DNA of 64,000 nucleotides from NCBI GenBank assembly GCA_023053545.1, contig JAKZAN010000006.1:1989001-2053000 (forward strand), in the 5' to 3' direction. The DNA comes from Lepidurus packardi. Lineage: Eukaryota > Arthropoda > Branchiopoda > Notostraca > Triopsidae. Of this stretch, positions 18,290-29,887 are shown in pieces. The translations under genes and the position numbers were made by a program. Each line of letters opens with the position of its first letter. Position 1 is the stretch's first letter. A model generated the notes under the pieces. That model made no database searches and was not told the origin of the DNA. It was given only the letters and a program-made list of their open reading frames with translations.

Positions 18290-21200
18290 TAGAAAACGTT
18301 GCAGTATATCATTTGAGGGGAGGGGCCTTGCCTTAAAAAGCTTTCAAATTTTAAGCGAGCAACTTAAATCGGCGTTATCATAGTCGACTTGAATGAGCTC
18401 CAAACCATGTCGAGGAATTAAAAAACAAATCGTGTAAGCGCATCATGTTTAACGTGGGAACTCTGGGGTGAGATTGGAGGAGAAGGTAATTCTGACCTTG
18501 TGCTCGTCAAAAATTTTGCGAGCTGACGAGCTCCTCGACACGGAAAGCCTGGGCGAAGACGAGTGACTTTTACGGGGAGATGACGACATGGGTGAAGGCA
18601 TTGAAAACCGAGGCGAAGCGGATAACTCTGCATTCATCTGATCAAAACTGTTGCCATGAAAACAATGCTGCTTTAACCAATTCCGAACCCCGTCCACACT
18701 ACGATACGGCGAGGCTGGAATTCGTGATAAGGGAGATTCCCCAGTCAGATCTAGCAGCGCTTCGGCTATAGCCACTCCAATCTACCGTAAAACAAGAAGG
18801 TAGAACTTGAGCACGTCAGCTTCTAAGCGACAATCAATAGTGACCAACCTACCTGGATAAAAGTCTGTTGAGTATACGGCGCAGGTGGGAGCCACGACTC
18901 GGTCTCGCTCCAAACCGAGCCATTAGGTGGTGAGTCTTGTGGAACAGACTTTGCCGCTTCGAATGCCGAAATCAGTGGAGGAACTTGCGCTTGTACGCGA
19001 CCCGTATTGTAATTGCACTCGAGCGTGTAGCTTCGTACTAGGCCGGTCAGCTTGAGCACTGCCACTCGTCCAGATCCTTCTTTGCTTAACCCATCACGCT
19101 TATCCCTAGTTTTGTACAAACCACAAGGGGCTTAATATTTCGTTATTCTATTAAATGCACTGCTTACTTGAGATACATGTTTTTCTCCGTAAAGTTACTA
19201 GCCCAGAAGTCGAAATCTCCGTTATTGATAGCAATTAACTTTGGTAGTAACAGACTTTCCACTTGACAAGCTTCGTCTTTAAAGTGGTTGCCGTATATAA
19301 AAATACCTAACAACAGAAAAGTCAAGTTGATCTCTCGGATCAAGGTTGAATTGACGCAAAAAATTGTTGGCAAGATTGAACTGACGCGAAAAGTACACTT
19401 TCAGTTCCTTTCATGATCTTGTAGTGTTTATGTAATCGGGGCAGAACCGTCTCGTTATTTACCAACCTAACCCAGACAGGTTGGTAGTTCCTTGGTAGTT
19501 GCGAATCAATAACCATGTCCGCAAACAAGGAAACGTAGTTTGAATGATCCATGCAGCAACGTTATTATTTCACGAAACTAGATTTTACTGGATGGCCCCA
19601 GATAGTTCCGTAAATGATTCATACAGTCCGGGTGCACCGCATAAATCTTTATCCATAACACGTCGTTATTCGCCGGAAAAATGCTACAAGGGAAAATATA
19701 AGGATGGTCCTGGGTGGGGACCTGAGACTCGTAAAGCGTTTGATAAATTTCGCGAGAACCTCTCCCAGGCACGAACTTCTCTTAAACCCCGCCCACCCTA
19801 AACGGCAAACAAACTGTCCCCGCTATACGATCAACACCAAAATAAACTTTAGAAATGAAAGGAGCCGAGGAACTTTTGCGTCAATCATTCTCTTGTGAAC
19901 ACTTTCAACTTACCACGCTTGGAAGCATGTCCATGTAAATCGATGTACGCAAACAAATTGCCACTTGTATGAAGTGACGGTTTTGCAATTAAGGATTCGG
20001 GCAATATCTCAGCTCCAGTATCATAGACTTTGCTGTTCATATCCGATTCTTCGCCTTGCTCAATACTGTCTTTGTCGTCCAAAATGTTTGGTTCATCTTT
20101 GGAATGCGTAGAAGATTCTGATAGGGAGCGGCCAGGAATAGACATGGGGACAGAGGGAACTTTAAAAGCTATGGATTTGTGTTGACCATCACCCAGGATG
20201 TCGCTCGCGGTTACTCCAGGTTTTTCTGCCGTCTCCGAACTTTCGGAACCACTACGTAGATGGCGCTGCCGGTACACTTCGAAGAGCGTGTCTTGGCAGC
20301 TCGAATCTTCTTCTTTGAACACGCTAAATTTGCTTTCGCTGTCAGGTCCTGTCGATTCCAATTTGGTCTCTGACTTGGGAAACAAGTTTTCAAAGGATAA
20401 GGGGGCATCAGGATCTTGTAGCTGCAGCTTTTCTATTTCCGATTGAAGTTGCACAGTCTCCGTTTCGAGATGGGATAATTTTCCAGATAAGGCTTCTTCG
20501 CTACCGCAGTGATAATAGAGAATAAGCTTGCGAGCAGCATCAATCGTTGGGTGTACGGATGGATTACAATTTAGGTACACCCGATTCAAGTTGACGCCGT
20601 TCGTATCTGTCCGGTAATGGCCCCGGGCCACTCCATCAGGATTTAACATGGGTATTAACTTGAACACGAACTTGTCGCGCAACAGAGACGCCCGTACGTC
20701 TTCACTCGTTATAAAGTTTAAAAAGCCTTGTAATACGAAGCTACTCGGAGTTTCTCCCGGATGAACTCTTGCGCTAATTAACACGATCTTTTTGTTATTA
20801 AACTTACAAGGTCTATTCTCCTCGGGGTATAAACCCAAGCTGTCTTCTAATTCTGCAATTTTATCCTTATGAGAAGAAACAGTAAGGAGATCTACTCTTC
20901 TACTGTCAAGCGAATGGCAGACTAAAGTCCTATGGTAATACAATGCACTGGAGCTCGACAACTTGGAATCTAAAACTTGAAGATCGTCCTGCAATTGCTT
21001 GTAACTGTACGGGTAACAGAAAGCGAAAAAGACCTTGTCAAGCGTAGTGGGCATTGTGAACTTGAATGAGAGGATGAAGTCGTTATCATCAACCTGTTTT
21101 TCGTTAGAATCAACTATTAGATAGTGCAAATGCTACCATAGCATAAGAAAATATGAAACGGGGAAGTTTTTACCTTGTAGGTAGGTTTATCGGGCAATCT

Positions 21201-21686
21201 TGCCCATTCTGGATGACTAGGTAGTGTGCAATAAAACGGCTTCATGCCTTGGCTGTACAATTTAGCTTGTCGATTCAGGTTTAGTAAATTAAACCGTACT
21301 ACAGTTTTTGCTGGTCCTGCAAATACAATGGCAAATTCCATGATATTTTCCTGTTAACGAACTTCTTCATACCTTGGACACTGAAGTGAAACCATGTCCT
21401 GTTCCCATTTTGAAAAGGGGTTCCACTACAATCTGGCGACGTCCAAAGATTAAACTCATAATCGACGTGCTTGGCTGTGCCTGAAGTGTTGGAACATCTG
21501 GGAGACAACTTTTCTTCTAGAAGAAATTCTCGTTTACATTTGGTGTTATATGGTTTGGATATGTTATAATATAGGTTTACCTTGATGAACTCCAGACGAT
21601 GAGACCTGTAAAATTTGCTCAACCCGAGCCAAATTTCCAGAGTCAAACGTTGAATTAAAAGTAAATGGCCCGCATTCATAAGCCAT
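17181..21686 (-). CDS. AGBL5: Cytosolic carboxypeptidase 5 (tubulin deglutamylase)
   Basis: M14D metallocarboxypeptidase; family members remove glutamates, including the branch-point Glu, from tubulin side chains. Exons: 21581-21686, 21373-21516, 21174-21316, 19914-21093, 19168-19306, 18853-19105, 18497-18781, 17181-18113; 1060 residues, phases closed. The N-terminus ([20 protein letters not shown]), then DYEFNLW, LYSQGM and FCYPYSY match CCP5. Zinc ligands sit in HPGETPSS (about 242-245) and [10 protein letters not shown] (about 518); [15 protein letters not shown] follows the family; catalytic Glu is in [10 protein letters not shown] (about 600). A Ser/acid-rich insert divides the catalytic region, as in vertebrate CCP5. 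The last exon encodes a 311-residue Lys/Arg/Ser/Pro-rich low-complexity tail with NLS-like [11 protein letters not shown]. Its junction uses donor GTCAGA, the weakest in the gene, so the tail is the least certain part. Human CCP5 also has a long disordered tail. Confidence 0.94.
18245..18284. repeat. 40-bp poly(A) tract (T40 on the AGBL5 sense strand)
   Basis: Uninterrupted A run inside AGBL5 intron 7. I see no SINE body or target duplication next to it. It could be a microsatellite or a very decayed retroposon tail, and its length is prone to sequencing error. Confidence 0.9.
19544..19801 (+). CDS. Candidate small nested gene, unrecognised
   Basis: Opposite-strand ORF of 85 codons (or 69 from an in-frame ATG at 19592) lying wholly inside the 607-bp fourth intron of AGBL5. 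The peptide is hydrophilic with a Tyr/Lys/Gly-rich centre ([20 protein letters not shown]) and a C-terminal helix-like [13 protein letters not shown] poly(A) signal AATAAA follows at 19841-19846, 40 bp after the stop. I know no family with this sequence. Against it: the opposite strand is also open over much of the interval, so this may be chance. Confidence 0.35.
   Translation: MIHAATLLFHETRFYWMAPDSSVNDSYSPGAPHKSLSITRRYSPEKCYKGKYKDGPGWGPETRKAFDKFRENLSQARTSLKPRPP
19841..19846 (+). terminator. Poly(A) signal after the nested ORF
   Basis: AATAAA on the plus strand 40 bp after the stop of the nested ORF and inside an AGBL5 intron. It supports, but does not prove, a separate plus-strand transcript. 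Confidence 0.35.
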
Positions 21687-22405
21687 TCTATGTTTGAAAG
21701 ATATAACCCTTCTTTATTTCACAATTTATACAAACACAGCTGTTTTGCTTGCTATTCTTTCCTAGCTTAAAACATGGACTAGAAACCTGGCAGATAGGGT
21801 ACCGGTATAGCGTCAGGAGGAGGGAAGCCCGTGTTTCAGCGCTCGTAGCGGTTGGAAGCTCGTTGTTTTATTATTAGTAGTATTTTTTCTAAGATGTAAA
21901 ATACAACGGAGTTCGACGGATATTTTGTATAAAAATAAAAAACATTATCACATTTTTTATATTGCCTCACTTCTATGATGTAACCATGAATCGAGTATAT
22001 TTGAAAGTAATTGCGACTTCACAAGTTGGTTATTATGTATTAATTCTATTACTATTACTGCAAAATGGCAGATTTTTTTAAAAATAAAAGTATCGAACCA
22101 ATACGATGGACTTTTATCAAGATTGAAGACAAAGTTCTATTTACTTTTGAAGAGAAGTAAATACAAACACATTTCAGACATCGTTTCGCTTTATCTCCGA
22201 TCCTAATGCATACGAAATGGACACGTACTCAGAAGCAAAAGCACGCCCAAGGGTTCTTCGATGAACTACCTATAAAGCTCTTAATACAGTTAGTAGGCTG
22301 TAGTACACAACAGCTCTTCGAAGTGTTACAATACTTGAAAATAGCGAAAATAGTGCCTCATCTCTCGTGAAACAAGACTGTATTAGTGGTATACAGTCAT
22401 ATATC
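21687..22405. other. Intergenic between AGBL5 and the first P450
   Basis: About 720 bp between divergent start codons. No exon seen; it should hold the AGBL5 promoter and the leader of the first P450. Fairly AT-rich, no repeat noticed. Confidence 0.5.
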
Positions 22406-24446
22406 ATGTTGCGAATTATTTTGGCTGGTACCTGTTTGGTACTACTGGTAATCAAGCTCATTAAACGCCCGGCCAAATTTCCCCCAGGTACAGTAAAACC
22501 ATTACTGCAATAAGCTCTACGTATCGGAGCCGTCTGCAATCTACAAAGCGATGGCGTTTGCTCAAGTATATCAATAGTAACTTTGCAACTAGTACGTTAC
22601 ATAACTCAATCGTTAACCGAGGGACCAAGTCTTGTTGCTAGGATGGTGCATGACTAAGCATATATTTCTTCCCAAGGTCAAGAATAGATATGACCCACAC
22701 TTTCAACAGAAGAGACTATTTCTTATCACTATACTCATTTTGCTATACTGTCGTTTTGCTTAGGTCCACGTGGGGTTCCAATTCTAGGCTCCGTCCTATT
22801 TATCAAGAAGCTCGACCGATATCCCCATATGGCTTTGATCAAATTATCCGAAACATATGGCCCAGTCGTCGGTTTTTACTTGGCTTCCCAGCCTGTTGTC
22901 TCCGTTGTGGGGTACGGAGCCGTTCGGGAGGCCTTGCTGAACGAGAAGCTCGCTGGCCGACCGGACAACTATGGTCTACGGATGCGTAGCGATGGACAAC
23001 GTCGAGGACTTATGTTTTGGGACGGAGAGGACTGGCGTGAACAACGTCGATTTACTTTGCGACAACTGCGTGATATGGGTTTCGGTCGGACCTCGTCAGA
23101 AGGACTTATGCACGAAGAAATTCAGGATCTTTTTGGTGACATGAACAATCTAATCAACGACTCCGAGCATGGAGTTATCAGTTTCAAAGGATTCTTTCAT
23201 GCTTCGGTAATAAATGTACTATGGGCCATCGTTGCTGGAATTCGCTATAAAAGAAACGACGAGAGATTACAGAAACTGTTTAATTCCTTGGATGTCGTTT
23301 TCCGCGGAGGGCAGCCTGTTCTAGGTTTAGCGACTTCAAAGCTAATCGACAAACTATTGTACAAGTTCATCGTGGGGGAAGAGCAAGCCAAAATGTTCAA
23401 AAAATTGCGAGAATTTCTTCACGTAAGCAGCTCGTATTTTACTTTATTAGTTCTACCATACTTAAACGTATCTTCTCTGCAGGAAGTCGTTGAAGAGCAT
23501 AAACAGACCATTAGCAACGAGCCACGTGACTTTCTGGATGTGTACATCACTGAAATGCAAACTAATGGGAAAGACAAACCTGGTTTTACCGAGGAGCAGT
23601 TAGTAGCAGCCATCACTGATTTGTTCGCCGGTAAATGATTCGACAACATCATCCTCCATTTTTCTTTTAAATAAGTTTCTAGCCGGTAGTGAGTCCACCA
23701 GCAATTCAATTGGCTTTGCCCTCTTACACATGATGCTTTACCCCGACGTACAACGTAAAGTACAAGACGAGCTTGAAAACGTTTGCCCGAATCGTCTGCC
23801 CTCTCTGTCTGACCAGATCAAGTACGACGTCATACGCAAAAGTCAATAGAGAATCGGTTTAATAAGTGTACGTTTTTAGTTTGCCATATACCGAAGCAAC
23901 TTTGCTAGAAATCCAAAGAATGTCTTCTATTGCTCCCCTCTCTGTACCTCACACTGCTTTGGAAGATACCGAGCTTGGAGGCTACCGTATTCCCAAAGTA
24001 ATTCAATCCCTCAGCCTCAAACTGAAAACTTCTTATACTTTTCTGACAGGGCACTGCTGTCACCGTTAACTTATATTCCGTACACATGGAAAAGAAATAC
24101 TGGGGTGATCCAGAAAACTTCCGGCCTGAACGGCACTTGACTTCCGATGGTCAGCAGCTCGTTCGCAATGATCATTTAATTCCTTTTAGCATGGGTATAT
24201 TTGTTTTTCAAAGATTAGCATATGATATGTTGAAAGAGAAATTACTAATGCAATTAATTTCCAGGTAAACGTGCCTGTCCGGGAGAATCTCTGGCGAAAA
24301 ATACGTTCTTCCTATTTTTTGCTTCGCTTGTTCACAATTTTACGTTTCAAGTCGTTCCAGGTGACCCCAAACCATCTTTAGATCCATTACCAGGGTTCAC
24401 CACTGCTCCTCAAGCCTTCTCAGCATTAGTAACCCCAAGGAAGTAG
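22406..24446 (+). CDS. Cytochrome P450, CYP2 clan (copy A)
   Basis: Microsomal monooxygenase, 490 residues in seven exons: 22406-22487, 22764-23422, 23483-23630, 23683-23821, 23880-23997, 24050-24194, 24265-24446. Exon 1 is an N-terminal membrane anchor ([20 protein letters not shown]) followed by the Pro-rich hinge FPPGPRG. Further marks are the helix C block [15 protein letters not shown]-helix oxygen-activation motif AGSEST, K-helix EIQR (ExxR), FRPERH, and heme loop FSMGKRACPG with ligand Cys about 435. CYP2-clan enzymes in arthropods oxidise hormones or xenobiotics; the substrate cannot be told. Copy A lacks the intron before the LMFWDG block and the one before EEQL that copies B and C keep. 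First of three same-strand copies; no lesions seen. Confidence 0.95.
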
Positions 24447-24750
24447 CACAAGGAAGTGGCGATACATGCAATTACATCCTAGCCATTACCATAGCAAATG
24501 ATTGGGTTTCCTAAGGGAAAAGAATCAACAATAGTTCCGTGTTATGTAAGAAAAGCTATAGGTCGTAGGTCCCTCGTTGAAACCTGTTTCTGGAATATAC
24601 ATGGAAAATGAGAGGTCAAGGTTTTCGGAATTTCTGGTCAGGCTGAGTCAGGCTCACATGTCACAGGTCCCAAAATACTAAAAGTATACAAGTTAACTCG
24701 GGGATCAGTGGAGTGGACGGTTTGGGTGTTTGGATTGTGGCGTTTTCTAC

Positions 24751-26658
24751 ATGTATACCTTTCTTTTCCTGTCATGCGTAGTAGCATGGCTCATACTGTG
24801 GTTGTCACGACGACCAACAAGTTTTCCGCCAGGTAAGTACTCCTTTTAGGGTCAAAGGTTTTTTTAAAATAATTATTACTAAAGTAATAAATGACCCTCA
24901 AGGTCCGATTGGAGTACCTGTTCTTGGTTATGTTCCATTCCTGGGATCCTTGCACTACTACCCCCATATTGGAATGATGAAGCTGTCTGAAAAGTACGGG
25001 AAGGTAGTAGGATTTTACTTGGGGTCCATGTCGGTGATTTCGGTTGTCGGTTTTGAGGCAGTGAAAGAGGTTTTACTAAACGACAAATTCGCGGGACGTC
25101 CAAATACGTTTGAAATACGAGAAGGTACACTGGGAAAACGACTCGGTTAGTATAGTAGTTTAACCCGGCTTCAAGGAATGAATCGAGCTTGTAGGTCTGA
25201 TGTTTTGGGACGGCGATGCTTGGAAAGTGCAAAGACGATTTACTCTGAAACGTTTACGGGAGTTAAGTTTTCAAAACTGCTTACTCGAATATTTGATGCA
25301 AGAAGAAACCATTGATTTGATTCAGTATATGAAAAACGAAATGAAGCGAAGTTCTAATGGCATAGTGAATATGAGCGGACTTTTCAAGGTTCCAGTAGTA
25401 AACGTGCTATGGGCAATCGTCGCCGGAGTCCGGTTTAAGAGAAACGACGTTCAGTTGCAAAACTTGCTTCAAATTCTAGAAACTATATTTCGTAACGGTC
25501 AACCAGTCGGAGGTTTAGCAGATTCCCAGTTGGTTAATAAAGTAATGCATAAATTCATAAGCGGTGGACAGACAGCAGAGTTGTTCGGCGAACTCTATCG
25601 CTTTTTCCAGGTAATCTAACAAAAGCCGAATTATGTCAACACGTGTTCATTCTAGGCCGTGATTTCAAAGCGCAAACAAGACATGCTTCCGCAAGAAAGC
25701 GACTTCATAGGTACTTACTTAGGCGAAATACGACCGGATGAGGACAAAATATCTAGAGGGTTTTCGGGTAAAGAGAAAACACTTTTAAAGACAAAGAGAG
25801 ACTTTAATTAATTTTTCCTTGACGAGTTCCAGATGAACAACTGATTGCTAGTCTTGTGGATATTTTTGCAGGTTTGAAATAATACTAGCGATGAAGTTGG
25901 AACGCATTTCATTGTTTGTTTGTTCACAGCTGGAAGCGAATCCACAAGCAACACTTTAAGTTTCACTATCTTATACATGATGCGCTATCCAGAAATTCAA
26001 CAGAAATTGCAAGACGAATTAGACAACGTTTGTGGGAGTTCCTTGCCGACTTTAAGCGACCGGCCAAAGTACGTTTCCTCTTTCTAAAGTATGAAAACCA
26101 TTACTTCAACTCCCTTTGTAGTCTAATCTACACTGAAGCCACTTTGATGGAAATCCAAAGGATTTCCAACGTCGTGCCCTTGGCCGTACCGCACGTTGCA
26201 TTGGATGAAACTACTCTACAAGGATTCGTAGTTCCTAAAGTATAGTCCATGTCGCTTTTTTGTATAGCTACGCATAATATTTTACACAGGGTACTGCTAT
26301 AGTCGTTAATCTTTATTCGGTACACATGGACAAAAGTTACTGGGAAGACCCGGATGTATTTAGACCTGAGCGTTTTATTAACGCAATGGGGAACTTGATC
26401 CAAACGGACCACTTTATGCCATTTGGAATTGGTAGTATTTTTGTTTTGTTTTCTAATTTACGATGACTACCCTTTGCAATAGGTAAACGAAGCTGCTTAG
26501 GACAATTCTTGGCCAAAAATACGTTATTTTTATTTGCCGCTCGTCTATTAAAGGCGTTTTCCTTTCTTCCAAGTGAATTCCAAGTCAGTTTAGAACCTTT
26601 GAAAGGTTTCACACTTCAGCCGAAGCCATTCGTAGCGCAAGTTCGATTAAGACACTAA
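24751..26658 (+). CDS. Cytochrome P450, CYP2 clan (copy B)
   Basis: 488 residues in nine exons: 24751-24832, 24903-25145, 25195-25610, 25656-25767, 25833-25871, 25930-26068, 26122-26239, 26290-26431, 26483-26658. Membrane anchor [18 protein letters not shown], hinge FPPGPIG, helix [16 protein letters not shown]-helix AGSEST, K-helix EIQR, FRPERF, heme loop [10 protein letters not shown] with Cys about 435. It keeps every intron found anywhere in the trio, including a 39-nt exon (25833-25871), so it probably shows the ancestral structure. The gap from copy A is about 300 bp, suggesting a compact tandem duplication. The C-terminal end is slightly shorter and more divergent than in A and C. Confidence 0.95.
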
Positions 26659-26987
26659 GTGGACCTTATCTTTGGCGTGAACTTTGCTTATGGGCTATAA
26701 AGTTCATCTCGTCATAGAACTGAAATTGTTGCCATTCCGTGTCTGCACTGTACGATTAGTTTTACCGTATGTAAAGTCGAGATAAAAAAAAACATTCCCT
26801 CGAGCTAAATTGTCCCGCGCACTTTCACGAGCACACATAGCGTAGGTATAAGGATAGGGAATCCAAGTCAAGCCGCCAGTTTATCTGCAAACTGCCTTTT
26901 CAGCCGTGCGATTCAATAAGATAGTCCCATTAAGTCCGCATGAATTCACGTTCATTTTAAAAACTACAAAGTAGCTACCTACAAAAC

Positions 26988-29127
26988 ATGCTGACTTCGA
27001 TTCTAATATGTGGGCTCCTAGTGGTCGTCGTTCTAAAGTTATGCTCCCGACCTGCCGGTTATCCTCCAGGTAAAATAATGCAATTGTCAATCACACTTTA
27101 CATTATTAATCGCCTTTAAGTTAGATTACTCTAGGTAAAATCCCAGATGCATATAATAATTTTCCTTGCTTAATTCGACATTTTTAAATAGTAAAACTTG
27201 CAAAGTGAGCATGACAAAGCAGTTTCTAGAACTCGTCCTTGAAAGTGTTGGAACGGCACAGCAAACCCAACGGTGAACTGCCTTTCCCAACGCACGTAAC
27301 TTAATCCTTTGCTTGCATTGCTAGGGCCGAGAGGTCTGCCATTGGTAGGTTACCTTCCATTCTTGTCCAAATTGGACAAGCATTCCCACCTAGCAATGGA
27401 AAAACTTGCGGAAAAATTTGGCCCCGTCGTCGGACTGTATTTGGGACCTCAAGCTCTTGTTCTGGTCACTGGTTATGAAGCCGTCCGAGCAGTTTTCCAA
27501 AACGAGGATATGAACGGAAGACCTAACGCCTCTATGGCATTCATGGAGGGCGAAGTAAAACGCGAAGACCGGCGAGGTAATTTATAGGCGGCCTGCTGAG
27601 AAACAGCTTCAAGCTAGAATAATTTTAAGACCAAAGGAAATGGTTCTGAATGGAAACTATATTCTTGCACAAAGGTCTCATGTTCTGGGATGGCGAAACC
27701 TGGAAAGAGCAGCGGAAGTTTGCACTGAGACATCTTCGCGAACTCGGCTTCGGCCGAACATCAATTGAAGAACTTATGCAAGAAGAACTACATGACTTGG
27801 TTGAAGACTTGCATCGAATGGTGGCAGAATCTAAAAACAAGACTTTGATCATCACCGAACTATTTTCCGTGTCAACCTTAAACATTTTGTGGGCCATGGT
27901 CGCTGGGTATCGCTACAAACGAGACGATGCTCGCTTGAAAGATCTGTTAAAGAAAATTGAAATATTGTTCCGTGGAGGAAACCCGGTCGTAGATATCATC
28001 ATGGCGGGACCTTTGGGTCGCATCAGGAGAATGATCTTCGGACCCACTCTAAATGAGATCACTGGGAAAGAACTAAAAGCGTACTTACAGGTAACAAACA
28101 AAACAGTTTAAAGAAGACAACTAAAAAAGACCTAACGTGCAAATCTGCGTGTTTTTATTTAGGACGAAATTAAGCGGCACAAACTGCAAGCATCGGACGA
28201 ACCACGTGATTACATCGACGTTTACCTGAAAGAATTAGAGCGACAGCCTAACCCAAGCTTGGGGTACTCAGGTTTGTTATAATGCTTATATCTACAATAA
28301 GAATAAAAATTATGTAAACATTATTGAATTAACAACAGAGGCGCAGTTACTGGCTTCTATCGTTGACATGTTTAGTGCCGGGGGCGAAATTACGAGTAAC
28401 TCCATTGCATTTGCTATTCTCTATCTCATCCTCAATCCCGAATGTCAAGAAAAAATTCACGAAGAGCTACAAAGCGTTTGTCCTAACCGTTTGCCCGAAT
28501 TTCGTGACCGACCCAAGTAATTAATCTTTGTATAATTAGTTCACCAAAATTGCTTAATGATAAATTGTAGCCTTCCATATACCGAAGCGACACTTTTGGA
28601 AATTCTACGTATTACATCGATTGCTCCGGTAACTGTGGCTCATGAATCCACAAAAGACACAAAGTTTATGGGCTATAGCATCCCCAAGGTAGACTTCTCT
28701 AGGCATACTTTGAAGTTATCTGTTTTCCTCATGCTAGGGCACGTTAATCGTACCCAGTTTACACTCAATTCATCTGGATCCCAAGTACTGGCAGGACCCT
28801 CACGTATTCCGTCCTGAACGTCACTTGGATTCCCAAGGGAAAATAATTAAAAACGAACGCATCCTGCCTTTTGGACAAGGTTTTGGATAAATTAACTTCA
28901 TGTATTGCTTTATTTGCAAATATTCTTACGAAATAGGAAAACGAAGCTGCATGGGGGAAGCACTAGCTAAAAATACGATGTTCTTGTTCGTTACTACGCT
29001 TGTTCATCATTTCCAATTCAAGCTGCCCAAAGGAAACGAATCTGCGCCAAGCACCGAACCATTGCCTGGACTAACACTGGGCCCACAAGCTTTCAAGGCA
29101 ATATTAATTCCACGAAATGTGTCGTAA
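26988..29127 (+). CDS. Cytochrome P450, CYP2 clan (copy C)
   Basis: 495 residues in eight exons: 26988-27069, 27325-27576, 27675-28090, 28163-28271, 28339-28516, 28571-28688, 28738-28879, 28937-29127. Anchor MLTSILICGLLVVVVLKL, hinge YPPGPRG, helix C WKEQRKFALRHLRE, K-helix EILR, FRPERH, heme loop FGQGKRSCMG with Cys about 437. The I-helix reads SAGGEITSNS: Ile stands where A and B have Ser just before the conserved Thr. It has lost the intron inside the I-helix that A and B share. Most diverged copy of the three; the stop lies 102 bp from the convergent MTFP1 stop. Confidence 0.95.
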
Positions 29128-29228
29128 CTAATTTTTTGTGACGAAAAATTTGGCTAGAGTTGCTAGTTGCACTAGAGAAGCTCTCTACTTTGATTTTACC
29201 GGTTCGACTCACAATAAGAAACGTTTTC

Positions 29229-29887
29229 CTAAGGCTCATGAACAGCAGACCCTTGCTCGTGCTCTTCCAGGGTTCCGAGTAATTTGCGTATACTGCTATC
29301 CATGCCCTTGTCGACTAGAGTATCAATAGGCTTGACAATAAATGGAATACAGGAAAGACCTATGGCAGTAGTGAGCCATTTTTGAGTACTAAGAGGTAGC
29401 TTAGATGTGCGGGACAAGGTAAAGAGCGATAAGGCACAGATTCGATTGACGGTCAAACCAGGGATCATAACCGATGCTAAAGCTTGCCATATCAAAGTAT
29501 CTGCTGCCATTGCTGCCACCTTTTTCTTCTTTTCAGACCCATTTGCAAAATTTCTCTAATTATGTTACATGAATCCAATTAGAAATGTCTTTACACACTA
29601 GAATACTGAAATTACTTGGCTCATCCTCACGGATTTATCGTACGTGTCTGCCAAAACGTACGCACTAGCTACTCCGTAAGATAGGTGTACTAATCTTACC
29701 GGAACCAAGGCTCGGAATGCTTCGCCGACTTCATTTGCATAACCTAAAGAAAAACATAATTATCGCGAGTGCTTAATTACAATTACGATATTATTTTAGC
29801 AAGATCAGGTTTAAGGATACCTAGTAGGCGAACAGGTGTATCTCTGTAGATATCAACATCCTTTTGTTTTTCCGTGCTTTCTTCCAT
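29229..29887 (-). CDS. MTFP1: Mitochondrial fission process protein 1
   Basis: Three exons (29821-29887, 29616-29743, 29229-29555) encode 173 residues with closed phases; vertebrate MTFP1/MTP18 is about 166. The family marks are GYANEVGEAFR, LSYGVASAYVLAD, LIWQALASVMIPGLTVNRIC and PIDTLVDKGMDSSIRKL. The protein sits in the mitochondrial inner membrane with several hydrophobic segments and influences inner-membrane fission and respiratory efficiency in mammals. Exon 3's acceptor has a poor pyrimidine tract, but frame and similarity support it. Tail to tail with P450 copy C. Confidence 0.93.
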
